Shown one piece after another: positions 24,351-36,881 of a stretch of 64,000 nt of DNA (its first letter is position 1; each line of letters starts with the position of its first letter). The stretch is from Paramecium tetraurelia (Eukaryota > Ciliophora > Oligohymenophorea > Peniculida > Parameciidae), in NCBI RefSeq assembly GCF_000165425.1, contig NW_001799026.1, positions 124,001 to 188,000 on the forward strand. The letters are read 5' to 3'. Under the pieces are notes generated by a model. It saw only the letters and a list, made by a program, of their open reading frames with translations. It did no database searches and was not told where the DNA came from. The position numbers and the translations under genes are program-made.

Positions 24351-25388
24351 ATGAGTTTAATTGCTCTTTTCAAAAATTGCTATGAACATTTTAAAGGAAA
24401 GTTCTAAAAGAATTACATTCCAGCTCAGACACCAAAAATTATTTATTTAGAAGAAAGTATTGGTTTTAGATTTAGATGAAACATTAGTACATCTGAATTC
24501 AAGGAAAATGAAAATTTTTAACATGAAGCTATTCTTAAAGTCATACACAGAGGATTAGAATACAAAGTATATTGAAAGTTCGACCCTACCTAAATCAGTT
24601 TTTATTAGAAGCAAGCAAAGATTATGAAATTTTCATTTTTATAGCAGGCTATGAAGATTATTGTTAAGAAGTATTAGGTTTTATTGATAAAAAAAAATAA
24701 TTACTGACTATTTTGCAAGAGGAAGCTGTCACTTTATAGATGGGATTTGTTATAAAGATTTATTATTAATCGATAGGCCTATGGAAGATATAATATTCAT
24801 TGATGTAAATAAAAAAATTATATTTAGAATAATCCAAATGCTTTTATAAAGTACCAGAATAATGGATTGTTAATTCCATCATTTCTAGACTCAAATGATG
24901 ATGATTGCCTTTTAAAATTACTTTTATTTTTAAAATATATGGCTAAAAAAATAGATGTGAGGCCAGTGGAATAATATCTAAGAAATTATGAAGATAAGAT
25001 CGGTACAACAGTATTCAGCGAAGCCAAAAAGTCAATATAGTTAGAACAAGAAGAACCAGACGAAGATACATTAAGTGAAGGAAAGGTTGTAAAAAGAGAT
25101 TAAGAAGTTACAGATTTAGATATCAAAAATAAAAAATCCCAAACTCAATAAGAAATTGCTAACAAGGTCAAAAGTAAAATAAGAAGTGCCACCTTTATTT
25201 TCCAGTTCACACATTAAGTGATTTATAACTTTTTGATTGTCTTTGACTACCATTTATATGTCATTAATCCTTAGATAATCTAACTTTCAAATGGCTTTGA
25301 TTTTTGTTTAATTAAATATATTATTTTTTAATTTAAATATTAAGTTAATATTGCCTTATATAGAAAAAATTAATCATTTCTAATTTGA
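24351..25388 (+). pseudogene. CTD small-phosphatase (FCP1/SCP family) pseudogene
   Basis: The HAD-phosphatase signature VLVLDLDETLVH is at about 24455-24490 (D-x-D-x-T nucleophile motif), later VRPYLNQFLLEASKDYEIFIF, an aromatic/Cys stretch (YFARGSC), RPMEDIIFID and NNPNAF match the SCP catalytic domain in order. Reading them in one protein requires frame changes near 24445, 24500, 24570 and at a nine-A run at 24689-24697; none can be explained by introns. A normal 23-nt intron (24805-24827) is still intact. An acidic Lys/Gln-rich tail follows to TGA at 25386-25388. I conclude a recently decayed copy; base errors in the sequence are the main alternative. Confidence 0.75.
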
Positions 25389-25405
25389 ATTGGATAGCCT
25401 TCAAT

Positions 25406-26364
25406 TCATATGTAATCTTAAAAGGACTTTTAATATAGGGGGCTTAGGTTTGAATATTAACTGTCCTGATTTTCTTATTAACTTCTGATTGGTAGTGGAG
25501 AATTTACTAAATATAGTAATTTTAATAACTTACATTAATTAGGGCTAAATGTTGATAAGTTTTTCTTCATTGAATAGTTGAGTTATTGTTACATCATTCT
25601 AAGAATTGGTGATAGTGATTCCATTTATTAAGTTTGTGATAATGAGGGCTCAAACTCTATCTTAACATTAGTTTTAAATAAATCCTATTCATTGTTGTTT
25701 TCTTTGATGCTTGTATCTTGTTATTTTAGAAAGAAGCTTAGCAAATAGCTGAGTCTATCTATTTTCGCATCCAATGATTATCTTGACAAGCTTAATTAAG
25801 ACCATATTGAGTTATGTTGTTCCATAATAATCTAATTTTATTCACTTATCGCTTTGAAATCATTTTCAAATTAGTGCTACCTTTACTTTAAGAATGTCAA
25901 TTCTTATTCCATTTGTTGTTCAAATTCTACCTCTGTAGATTCAACTTTTGCATTCTTCTTGTCTTTCTTTAGTAAGACCTTTTATTTAATTGGATTTCTT
26001 TTAATTAGAGATAATTGCTTCCTATTTTTATAATTATGAAATACTTGCATCCTTTTTTGAAATTTGGATGGGTAAATATTTCGTGATTCTCTGAATTGCG
26101 TGCTTTTTGGAACTCATACATATTTAATTGTCTTAAAAAAGATTAGTAGTGATTGTGTTTGAAATATTGTGGTAGGATCTGGGATTCCATTTCTTTAGGA
26201 TTCACAACGATTAAGTATTCACCATCATCACTCCACTTAATTATTGTTTAAAATTACGGAGTGCTCTTTATGGTATTATCATATTAAAATACTTATTCGT
26301 CAAGCATATCATAAAGCTTTATGATAAATGCGGGGGTAGAGAAGGGTCCTTATTGATTAGTCAT
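25406..26364 (-). CDS. Heat-shock-factor-type transcription factor
   Basis: 302 residues; introns 26022-26044 (23 nt) and 25507-25533 (27 nt). The N-terminal DNA-binding domain has the HSF layout: FSTPAFIIKLYDML, IIKWSDDGEYLIV, ILPQYFKHNHYQSFLRQLNMYEF and IFTHPNFKKG, the recognition helix being SFLRQLNMY. A basic linker and a coiled-coil trimerisation region follow (EFEQQMEQELTFLKQRQHQFEND). The C-terminal part is Ser/Gln/Leu-rich, as in activation regions. It would bind heat-shock elements as a trimer in the nucleus. It lies tail to tail with the phosphatase pseudogene, 17 bp away. Confidence 0.92.
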
Positions 26365-27152
26365 TAAGAATTGAAGATATTGTTCTTTTTATATCTTATA
26401 AATTATATTTTGAAAATAAAATAATAATAACCATTCAATTATTAATCTTTCTTAGCCTTTTATGAGCTAATATTTATTAATGCATTTTTTAATGGCTTAA
26501 ATAGGCGAGTATAACCTTGAAAAAATGAAAGTAATCGTGAAAAATAGCAGTAACTGAAAGTAAAAATTAGTTTTGAAAACAACAATAATCTACAATTTTT
26601 AGAAATTTGGTATTCCTCATTTACTGAATTTCTTGACTTTCAACATATATATGTTAGTTAGATCGGAATTTATTTTTCTGAAAATAAATTAGAAATACAT
26701 TTCAAAAGATAAACTTATATTATTTTTATTTTGTGATTGGTTTGAATTTAATTATTGAATATTAGTCAATGGGTCAATTCTGTATAATCCTTTGTTCCAA
26801 CTTTTTATTTTGTGTAAAAAATTGCAAAATATTAAAACCCTATCCAAAAATGCTTAAAATATTTGGGAAATCATTTTTATCATCAATTGTTGTTCTTGAT
26901 TAAAAGAACGCCTTAAAGACATTATAGAAATAAATATATCAAAAAGAGAAAAATTATTAATATAATTTTTGTGTACAAAATTTAATACTAAGTACAAAGA
27001 TCTTGTGTACTTGTTACTTAGTTTAAAATCTTTAAAATTTAAAGGGAACTTAATGTTAGTATCAAAAATATCAGAAACCTATCATTAAACATGATTCAAT
27101 ATAAATATATACATAGTTCTATTATTATTTTTTAGATATTAAACATTTTGCA
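26365..27152. other. AT-rich intergenic region
   Basis: About 790 bp between the divergently transcribed HSF gene and the second MFS-like gene. It must contain both promoters. I saw no coding frame or known element in it. Confidence 0.45.
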
Positions 27153-28627
27153 ATGAATATCAAAATTACTATGACTTTGCTATTTCATCTAGTCTATTTT
27201 GTAATCTTTATAGATTCATTTTTGGAAACTTTATATATGGGCATTTTCCTTTTTAGGGGACAATATACTTAAAGACAATAAACTTAAACCTTTTATGTTA
27301 TATTGACAGCTTTAAAATTTATTTTTTCAGCTCTTATAGGTTTTATAATAGATCATGTGCAATATACATACAATTTGCTATTTGGAAGTTAAATATTGAT
27401 TTTGTTATCCTACTTCTTTTATTTGGTATTCGTTGTGAAATCTGTTTAAGAACAATATTCAGGTGATTACTTGTACTTTGCTAATGGATTTCTAATTTTG
27501 GGTTAATAGATGGCAGCAATCATTATATTAACTCTGATTTCTAAGCACTACCAGAGGAATGATGTTCCGTATTAGATAGCAAATTTGCAAATTTATAGCT
27601 ATTCTGGATAAATATTTTGTTCTTTGATATTTTTGGTAGTAGGATTAATCTTATATAATTCAATAGAAAAATATTCGTTTTAAACACTTATAGAAATATA
27701 CAAGGATACCATCATAATTTTATCAATAATTCCTTTAATTATATTATTGACCCTTATGATATTTCTCTATAAAACATTTATATATTTTAAATAAGAGGCT
27801 GAAGAGTTAATGCCTGAAATTAAAAAGATTCCCATTCAGCAGAAGGGAAACTTACTCTAAGCCATAAAAAATATTTTCAAAACTGACAGCGCTTGGGTTG
27901 CCTTATCAGCAGGAATTATCTTGGGAATCATAAATATTTGGTTAGAATAATACTAACAAAGTTATGTGTAATCCTTATTATCAGATTTATCTAATGTTAA
28001 AATTTATTAGATTTTCGGTAATTACTTAATCATTGAATTACCCACAATCATAAGTAAAGATACTAGTAAATCTAGGTTTGAGTTTGGTTTAAGTAATTGT
28101 AAAAAACTTTGAAATTGAATCAATTTCTCTTTAAGCATTAATCGACAAGGCCATAGATTCGTTTGTTCTATTTTTACTATCAATTTTATTTGCAACTTGT
28201 TTCGATGAAAAAGAATCTGGCAGTGGTGGAAAAAGCATAATATTCCTAATTATTGAGATATTTTAACAATACTGTTTAACAGTAATAGCCGTATTAAATT
28301 ATAAAAGTTAATTAGATTTCTGGTGCCAGTATAATAGGCATACAGAAATAAAATTATAGGAACTAAGGCTTAACCTTTGGAATGCTGTGGATGATTTAGA
28401 ATGGATTTGCAGTTTGGGTTGTTCTGGCAATTTGTTTTGGCTAGGAGGCATAAAATGGCATTATCTATGGATTTGCATTTGGATATTCTTTAATCAGCAT
28501 AATATCTAGCAAGATGCTTTAGTTTGACAAACAAGTGAATAAATTAGGCCATAGAGTAGCCAACGTAGAAGTACAAATAAAAAACGATGAACCACAAGAT
28601 GAACCATAAGAAGTAGCATAATCATGA
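27153..28627 (+). CDS. MFS-like multi-pass transporter, paralogue 2
   Basis: 473 residues; introns 28054-28075 (22 nt) and 28329-28359 (31 nt). About 12 hydrophobic helices: MTLLFHLVYFVIFIDSF, FIFSALIGFIIDHVQ, LILLSYFFYLVFVV, FLILGQQMAAIIIL and others, with the late MFS-like block GLTFGMLWMIQNGF. Shares sequence and two intron positions with the gene at 9293-10749, so the two are paralogues about 17 kb apart on opposite strands. The C-terminal tail is charged (NVEVQIKNDEPQDEP). Substrate unknown. Confidence 0.75.
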
Positions 28628-28667
28628 AACCATATAAATAATGATATTATTTTAAATCTTAAATTTG

Positions 28668-29978
28668 TCATTATACAATCTCAATCGGAGGTTGGCTAGA
28701 AGAAGTCTAATTTAAATCATCTTTGAAAAGCTTCCTTTTAACATCACTTTTGTGTTGAGGGATCAAGATTTTATTTGGTCTACTACCCCTTTGAGTATAG
28801 AAGGCAAATTAGGTTTTATAAGCATCAACCATTGAAACACCATAGCTACCCACAGTTGATGCTTATGAGCCAGTTATATTACCTTTAACTGGACTTGCAG
28901 TTCTGTAAATCCCGCTGAATTGATTAACTGCAGAGTAGATTTGATTCGTTTTAATTGGTGAAAGTACTCTTACTCTTTATGGTGAAACCTTGTATGGAGA
29001 CAATCTTTATGGCGAATAGCTTATTATTTTTTAAGGTGATGGTGATCTAGAATAGACATTCTGAGTCTATAGTTTATTTATTCTTTAAGTCATAACATGT
29101 TTTGGGTCCTAGAATCTAATTAGTTTAGTCTATTATGGCACTTCTTTTTCGGTGCTAGTTGATCTATATTATCTCTTTATCAGTATCTAAGATAATTCTA
29201 TGAAATCTGGTCTTTTCTCTGGGGTATTATTAAGCATTCTAGCCAATAATTATAGTAGCTATTAAGAATATTCACCTACTAATGAAATTACTGTTTCTTT
29301 TAGACTCAGATGGAATTCTACATACAATTTTATATTACTTTTCTTTGTCATTAGCTCAACCATTACTTATGCTAGATCATATACATCCTATTTAATTTAT
29401 TAAGAACTTGATTAAATTGTAATTTAATCTAAAGTCTTCAATGTCTAATCTTAAGTGATCATGATATTATCTGAAGTAATTTTACCATGAGAATATCCAT
29501 TTTACTATAAATACTACAGAACACTAATTAGTTGTTCTAGTGACTAAGCAATTAGTATATTAAAATACTTTCCAAACTTCTATTTCTCTGAATGGTTCTG
29601 ATCTTGCACACAAGTACTAAGAAAGTGTCTAAGAAATGTATTCAAAGTAGAATTGCTAGGTTTCAACATTTCCACAAAAAGAAGGAGAATTTTAAGTGCA
29701 AGCATAATATTGTAATAAATTCGGATGTTTTAATTAAGTTCTCTACTAATGAATTGTCAATAACATGGAATCTTAATAGTAAACATGTCTTGTCTTAAGT
29801 TATTAATATTCATTACAAGAGAAAAGATCTCAATAGTTGTTTTATTCTTCATTTTCCACAACTGGATATTGCCAAATGCTGGATGAGATATGGTTCCACA
29901 GCATTAAATTTAAGCATTTAAATCAGAGGTAAAAGTCATTTCAGTATTGCAATTCACATAAGCTTAAACAGCACCCAT
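28668..29978 (-). CDS. Pseudokinase-like protein
   Basis: 420 residues; introns 29794-29816 (23 nt, ends AAG) and 29544-29568 (25 nt). The fold resembles a protein kinase: QLKHPNLLQYY matches the beta4 region, FYFEYI the hinge, SLEQLISVLQYLQQNGYSHGKITSDNIMI the catalytic-loop segment, DVYDLAQVMVELM helix F and PEKRPDFIELSQ helix I. The key residues are missing: no glycine loop, the HRD Asp position reads HGK, and there is no DFG. It begins MGAVQAYVNC, so Gly2 could be myristoylated. The C-terminal 150 residues are Ser/Pro-rich with repeated S-P sites. Probably a catalytically dead scaffold. Confidence 0.7.
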
Positions 29979-30311
29979 TCTTTGATTTATTTAATATATT
30001 TATTTAGATATGAAAATAATTCTTAGCATTTTTATTTAATAAAATTATCATAAAATTATAATGAATAATATCTAATCAACTGTTGATTAATATAAAATGA
30101 TGAAATTATCAAGTTTTACCTACCAGTAACTCAAAGCTTATTATTTTTGAAATTATTCTCATAAATTAACGATATTCTATTGTCGATTTTGTAGTAGTAA
30201 ATTGCTCTATAAATTATTCAAAATAGTTGATTTAATTAGCAAAGGAAAAAGAAAAAAATAAACATTAAAAAGGGATTTTAAATATAAAGATTTTTCTTAA
30301 TTAAATTTTAG
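29979..30311. promoter_or_regulatory. Intergenic region upstream of RPL11 and the pseudokinase
   Basis: 333 bp, AT-rich, between divergent starts. It must include the promoter of the ribosomal protein gene. No discrete element was identified. Confidence 0.35.
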
Positions 30312-30940
30312 ATGTCTTAATAATAAGGAAAGGGTGGAAAAGCTTAACAACCAAAAACCGAAGCTAAGCCTGCAGCTCCAGCCAAGGTTGTCAAACCATA
30401 AGAAACTAAGGAGAATGTGATGAGAAAGATTAGAATTGAAAAATTAATGGTTCATATTTGTGCAGGAGAGTCTGGAGATAAATTGACAAAGGCAGCCAAA
30501 GTTTTGGAGGATTTGACAGGATAAAAACCAGTATTCGGTAAGGCAAGATACACAGTGAGATCATTTGGTATCAGAAGAAATGAAAAGATTTCAGTGTTCT
30601 GCACAATTAGAGGAGATGCTGCTAAAGATATCTTATTCAGAGGATTGAGAGTTAAGGAAATGGAATTGAAAAAGAGAAACTTCTCTGAATCAGGAAACTT
30701 TGGATTTGGCATATAAGAACATATTGATTTGGGATTAAAGTACGATCCATACACAGGTATAAATTATTACAATGCTGTTTAGGTATTTTCGGTATGGATT
30801 TCTATGTCATCTTGTCAAGACCAGGATTGAGAGTTGCTCAAAGAAAATCAAGAAATGCAAGATTGGGAACAGCTTAAAGAGTTTCCAAAAAAGAAGCTAT
30901 GGAATGGTTCAAACAAACCTTTGAAGGCAACGTCTATTGA
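30312..30940 (+). CDS. RPL11: 60S ribosomal protein L11 (uL5)
   Basis: 200 residues with one 26-nt intron (30757-30782). After a Lys/Gln/Ala/Pro-rich N-terminal extension of about 36 residues, the eukaryotic uL5 sequence is plain: [76 protein letters not shown]. It belongs to the large-subunit central protuberance, contacts 5S rRNA and is made in the cytosol. The extension is longer than in most eukaryotes. Usual length of the family is about 170-180 residues. Confidence 0.97.
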
Positions 30941-30979
30941 TACATTAATACAATACATTAAAATATAAATCATTAACAT

Positions 30980-32841
30980 TCATTTTTGAATAATAGGTAA
31001 TTCAGTGTCCCCTTGTTTTTGTTTCTCCTTTTGCTTTCTTGACTTTTTTGACTTTTTCTCAATAAAATAAGCCTTCTTGTCTTTCAAAGCATCTCTGCCT
31101 CTATAAATAAGACGATCAGAGAATGTCTCAGTAAACATAAATTCCTTTAACCCCAGAAAATTCATAAATCTATCATACAAATCAAAGTAATTAATGAAAC
31201 ACAAAAAGAGAAGTATGGCAGGCATTAATTAAATGACATTAACTCCGAAAATTGGCACAAATTCCATCTTAAATTATACAATATAGCAATTACCTCTCCC
31301 ATGGCAAATTTGAAGGCAGGTTCACAGTTCATTCTTTATTTGATTCTCAACATATTCAGAAAATTTTAACATAATGGAGCTGCCACTCTACTAAAGTTTA
31401 TTGTTGCAAACAGCAAACTTGGAGCATCCGTTTGATGATCATCATATAATCCATAACATCCTGCTATCTTGATTCTAAACATTCCATAATAAACACAAAA
31501 TGCAATATAAAATAAAGGAACAAAACAAAATATCTGTAAGGTAATCACCCCAGATTACAAGGATATGGGCATACCAAAAATTGAAAAAGGAGTGTTCAAA
31601 AACAATGTGGTTTCTGAGACTATTACTAACAACGACAAGATGCTCAAAGCCAAAGAGAAAAATATTTTGAATTGGGGCTTATAATGGCATAACCAATACC
31701 ATTCCAAGGTATCTAGAGTTTGAGAACAAGATCCTTCTCTTCTATTAGTTTTCACTTCGTAATGAATTTTTTTATCTGGACTTTCAATTGAATTGATCAC
31801 GTTTTCCAAAGCATAAGCCTTCTTACAATTCTCCTTCCATGCTGCTTTCAATCTTCTAAATGTTCTGGACTTTGTTCTAATATCTCTGTAGATTTCAACT
31901 ACTTCCTCATCTGTTGCTTCTGGTTGTTCTTTAAAGAACATTCTTTATAGATAAGAAATTCCAGGTGCCTTAGATTTGGCATCCTCCTCCTTCAACTCAT
32001 TGAACATGGTTTTAGGAATTGCATCAATACTCATCTATAAATATATCTTTGATGATTATAATTGAAATTTCTCCTGATTTCTAATGCCTACTACACGCTT
32101 AGCTTTTTCTTGCAAATAATGCTGGGCATCATCCTTTTCCTCTGTAATTTTAGCTGTTTTAAAATACAAATATTTCAATTGAACATCGAGAGTAGAAGTT
32201 CTCATATGTGCTCTTGGAACCGCAATGAGAGAATATCTAAAATGTTAATAGATTTTCATTACCCCAACAAAACTATAATTAGAGCAACACCAAAGGAGTT
32301 AGCCATACTTTTAAGTAGCTTGGCTAACCCATAATCTGATGCTTAGCCTGTCATAACAAGTATTACAACAAAAGCAATACCGGCTATTCCAATGATGAGA
32401 TAAAATTTGCCGTTATTGATCAATGACCTTACAATCTTCTAAGCTTTATTAAGATCTATTGCTTCTTCGTATTCCTACATGATTGGAATGATTGTCCAGC
32501 AAAGTATGAAATTTGCCCAATACAACAATTGATATAGCTAATTGAGATTATAAATATACATTTGCTATTGCTTCATATTCTCTTGAGTGCATTTCCTAAC
32601 CATCTTGATTACTAAATTGCTCTTGATCTCTAAATGTTATGTAAATATCCAATGGTAGCAAAATCAGCAAAATGAAATTTGTCAACCATGAGATTAAACA
32701 TGTTACTTTTACAGTATAACCTACATCTTTGCAGCAAATATTGTTAATTAATTTGGCACAATAGACGGTAACTAGAATGATTTCAAGTAATGTTAAAATG
32801 TACATATTAATATTAATTATTCTAAACTTCACAAAAATCAT
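30980..32841 (-). CDS. LMBR1-family multi-pass membrane protein (LMBD2-like)
   Basis: 595 residues; introns 32538-32559 (22), 32237-32262 (26) and 31268-31293 (26 nt, ends AAG). Hydrophobic helices flank the conserved block TLDTLEWYWLCHYKPQF, typical of LMBR1-like membrane proteins; upstream ILCWTIIPIMQEYEEA and GYSLIAVPRAH also match the family. A coiled segment (VVEIYRDIRTKSRTFRRLK) lies between helices. The C-terminus is very basic (KKSKKSRKQKEKQKQ). The family acts at plasma and endosomal membranes in receptor and trafficking processes. Tail-to-tail with RPL11, 39 bp apart. Confidence 0.85.
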
Positions 32842-33070
32842 CTCTTTTTTCTATCATGAATATGCATTTGTGTATTTCTGATAATTTAAATCAAATTTTA
32901 TTAAATCTAAATTTAGATCATTATTATTATATAAATCTTATACTATACTAACTAAATCATTTGATCAATCTTTCCGAATGGAAGTTTTCAGAAATCAACT
33001 TATTTTTACTCTTCATAATATAAAAACCAGAAATATTAATTAAATATAAATATTAATAATAATTATTATA

Positions 33071-33628
33071 ATGTTCGAATAGCAATTTACAAGACACAGT
33101 AGAATCTCAGAGAACCTCAAAAAGATCCATGTGTAACAAAAGTATACATTTGACACACTGTATGATGATATTGGTGTTGGATTCATAAATTAATCATTCA
33201 TTTTTAAGTTATTTTAAAAGAGATTGAAAATTAAGAGCGCGCTGTTTTTGACAATAGTGTTTTTATTGTTTTTGGCTGCCTACTCCATGGTCACCTCATA
33301 CCTCAGCCATATTATGTTAATTGGATATGCAATTTTATAAACAAATTATGAAATTCAAAGGTAAAAGGATTCCAAAAAGCAGCTACTAATATTTTGGCTC
33401 ATATTTTCAACTGATATTTTAATTGAGAATTATTTTGCAAAAGACAAGTTCACATTAATTAGATACACCAAATTTATAATTGTACATGCTTGTTTCATGT
33501 ATAGATTGTATATCCTATCCTTCATTTTATAATTTGTAAATAATGATATTAAATATTAGTATAACTTATTGACAATAGGAAAGAGCTTCACAGGTCCCTA
33601 AACTTCTAAAAAGTCCTATTTTTAATGA
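33071..33628 (+). CDS. Small membrane protein, possibly TB2/DP1/HVA22 (REEP) type
   Basis: 185 residues, no intron. A hydrophilic N-terminus (about 60 residues) is followed by a hydrophobic hairpin (ALFLTIVFLLFLAAYSMV, HIMLIGYAILQT), then LLIFWLIFSTDILIENYF and a further helix (FIIVHACFMYRLYILSF). The order resembles REEP/Yop1 proteins that curve tubular ER, with W-hydrophobic-E spacing in the second hairpin. The assignment rests on this pattern only. The C-terminal tail is short and basic. Confidence 0.5.
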
Positions 33629-33927
33629 TTTTTAGTCTAATTAGTTTGTGTTCATAAATTATAAAAGTCAACCATTAAAAAAAATATATATTATTTTATT
33701 ATATTATATTATTTTTGAAAAATAAAAATAAAATTTATTATTATTATTCTAAATAGAATATAAAGTTTTGCGAGATATTTAGTGCTATTTCTTGTTTTTT
33801 TGTAAATCAAATGTTATTTTTTGTTAATATGATGAATTTCTTACAAAGAGCATAACTCAAAGACACAAAAATCCTATTTTTTAAGACCAAGAAATGAAAT
33901 AATTTTCAAAATAATTAAATAATACAG

Positions 33928-34633
33928 ATGTATAATAATGATGATGATTTCAGCAACTTCGAAGATGAAATATATGATTCTAATTAATTAAATCCATTAC
34001 ATTCCCTGTTTTATTAGTCGGCATGTGTATAGTCTGATGAAAAGAGAGTACAAAATCTAAATACAAGAGAAAAAAATACTATTTAATAAATATCAAGTGA
34101 ACTCTCTAATCCTCCTATTTAAACACAAATAAACCAGTATATACCTTAAGGTAATGCCTAAAAATATTCTTTATTTCATAATTTAGGTGAGGAACAAGAT
34201 AATTTCTAAGAAGAAAAGAATGAGACATAAAAATAAAAGCTTAAAGTATACTTTATTTCATTCTATTTTTTAGGTAATTGCTGATACAATGATTCCAGGA
34301 GAAAGTAAGAATTTATCTAAATGCTATGCAAGATACCTATAACAATTTATAATCGAGGTTTGTGAAAATACAGTAGACCCTAAATTGAAAGAATTGAGAC
34401 ATGAAAAAGATATTTAAAAGTTTTTATCAAATAAGGCAGAAAACTTAACAAATTTTGATTTATCCTAATTCATAGAGAGTGAAAATGGAAGAATCTTTGC
34501 TAAGGAGTATTTTGGCAATTGCCTTTGGAAACAAGGTGTTGTCAAAGAATCAAAGACTAGTGTCCCCGTGCTTTACAGACACAATATTGAATAATTTTCT
34601 AAAGCTATCAAAGCCAAAAAGATAAAAGAATGA
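33928..34633 (+). CDS. Hypothetical protein
   Basis: 213 residues; introns 34151-34186 (36 nt, long for this genome) and 34246-34273 (28 nt). The N-terminal 100 residues are acidic and Asn/Gln-rich, the C-terminal 115 residues look like a folded helical domain (IPGESKNLSKCYARYLQQFI, GRIFAKEYFGNCLWKQGVV) ending in a Lys-rich tail. Both introns are supported by the restored frame. No family recognised. Confidence 0.65.
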
Positions 34634-34713
34634 ATATTATTAAAAAATAAAAATAATGACAATTCCATAACCTATTATTCTAGTTTATTTTGAAGTATGA
34701 TAACCACAAATCT

Positions 34714-34914
34714 TCATTTTAAATCTCCTCTAATATATTCGAAATTTGCGTTAAACCATTCTAATTTTGCTATTAGTTTAATAAGTTCCTTATTTCTGTT
34801 TAAATATTTTGGATAAGTAAATTTTAATTATTTAATTAATATTTATAATTTAAAATATTTTTTATTTTTATTTCGTTTTAAAGTGGGAAGATAAGCATTA
34901 CTATATTAGTTCAT
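34714..34914 (-). CDS. Possible small basic protein
   Basis: A 66-residue frame on the minus strand from ATG 34914 to TGA 34714-34716, no intron. It is rich in Lys, Asn, Tyr and Leu (KELIKLIAKLEWFNANFEYI near the C-terminus), the last part looking helical and more protein-like than chance. In an AT-rich genome with one stop codon such frames can arise by chance, so confidence is limited. The rest of 34634-35282 is AT-rich with no clear coding content. Confidence 0.35.
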
Positions 34915-35282
34915 TTTGTGAGTCTCTTTATGTCTGATAATCATACTCATGATACTAACTTATCAGTTATTTGCACTTATGATACTGAGACACACAATTT
35001 AATACATTGAATAGATACTATAATATTGAATAATACTTTTTATTATTGAAATAATAATTTTAAATATTTAATTTATTAGTTTCACGCACTGAAACAACAT
35101 TATTCTGTAATCACTTAGTTAAGGTGTAATGGCAAACAAGAAAATATTTGTTTATGGTTGTGTAATGAGAATTATATTATTATTTTTGTAAAGTAACTAA
35201 AAGTTATGTTATATAAGTTATTACATAATAGGGGTCATTCAGTTTAATATTTAACATATAATAAAATAAATAAATAAGTTTA

Positions 35283-36738
35283 ATGAATATCATTATATAT
35301 GCATGCATAATTGGCTATGCGATTAGCGAGGTATGGTTTCAAGTAAGTTGCTTTTAGACTGATTTAGATTAAGCTTATAATTATTTGGTTGAAAATTAAG
35401 ATCAATTAATTCTCGGTTAATGGACGGCAAGCTCGGATTACTTAGTTTACATAAATATAATTTATGATAATCAAAATCTGATAATGTAAGTCTATCCCAA
35501 AAGGCACAATCTCTTGCATGAAAAGCATTATTTCAGACTCAGTTATTCCCTTTTGAACAGTTCATATTATTATGATACAGTTGAAAGGTATCCAAATATA
35601 AAATAAATAGATATATGACTTGGCAGAACATAGATGTTGTGGTTGAATTATAAAACAGTTAGAAGCACCCCTAAACTATATGCAAGGCTATGCTGTAGGT
35701 GGAGGTTTCAACATAAACGATCATTCTCCATAGTTAATTTGATGAGCAATGCAACGTAACTGAAGAGAGAATCCGCCTTTTCATATTCAGTAATTCGGTT
35801 TACGAAATCCAAGTGTTATCATATACTATCCTAATTATATTCATATCCCTAGTACAAATAACTAGTGCTCATTTATATTTAAAGTCAGATCCAGCAGAAA
35901 ACTTGGGAGCATCAATGACTATATCAATAATCTTGACGCAAGATATTTTCATTTGTATTTTCAGCTCATTGCTATTTGATATGCCAAGATTGTACTATTT
36001 CTTACCTTGTTTACTTTGTTAATTGACAGCAATATACTACGATCTCAAATTGAAAGCCAAACTCACTGTAATTATATTATTATTATAATTTAGAACATGG
36101 AGAGAAACAAGAAAACCCTAATACTTTTGCAACTTATTGAAGTATCATCTGTCACTTTTTTATTTTTAAGAATTAGACATTCATTTGAGTTAACACTCTT
36201 AAATACATTTTTAATTCCCCAAATTCTAATCACATTTTATTCAGGAGAAAGACAGAGGTTCAATAAATACTATGTGGGATCAATATTCCCAAGAGCTCTG
36301 CTGTCCATATACGCAAGGGGATGCTCTCAAAATATATTACAACTTATGCAAAAAGTTCATGTGGTCTATGTCATAGTGCTTATCCTATTGATCTAGCTCC
36401 TGGTTTATTATTGCTAAAACTAATTTGGATGGTTTATTCTAAGAAGGAATATACACAACTACTTCATCAAGTAAACAGATGAGCATCAATAATCAGATTG
36501 TGCCATCTGTTTAATTAAACTATCATAAACTCCTGAAAATACGTTGAGTAAAGGGGAACCATATGTGTTACAAACCATTAATTAAGCATCTCGAGATCAT
36601 TTGTTGATGAACACTCCTTGTGTAAATTATAGATAATTACATTAGAATCATTAATTTCACCCTTCTTGTTTGAGTTAGTGGATGTTAATCAATCTTTCTT
36701 GCCCATTATGTAAGAGTTCTCTGCCTTAAGTGTTTTGA
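35283..36738 (+). CDS. Multi-pass RING-finger E3 ligase (TUL1/DSC-type)
   Basis: 468 residues; introns 35588-35610 (23 nt) and 36068-36093 (26 nt). A signal sequence (MNIIIYACIIGYAI) and luminal domain of about 150 residues are followed by several membrane helices (LIIFISLVQIT, TISIILTQDIFICIF, YVIVLILLIQLLVYY). The C-terminus is a RING finger: CAICLIKL, CVNYRQL, HQNHQFHPSCLSQWM, CPLCKSSLPQVF, giving C-x2-C, C, H-x-H-x2-C and C-x2-C ligands. This order matches TUL1-like Golgi/endosomal E3 ligases that ubiquitinate misplaced membrane proteins. The assignment to TUL1 rather than another membrane RING is inference. Confidence 0.8.
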
Positions 36739-36881
36739 TGATCCTGAATATAGTTGTGTATATTATTTGTAATGATTATATTAAATGAGAATTTGCATAT
36801 GAATTTATAGAGATAGTAAATTATTAAATTAATTGAAGGTATATATAGGGATCAAAATCAAATTGAATACGATGTAATATT

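Noticed and set aside
26401-27150. Possible telomere-like or mobile-element sequence in long AT-rich gaps
   Set aside because: Only isolated short C/A runs were seen; no repeated telomeric units, terminal repeats or transposase frames.
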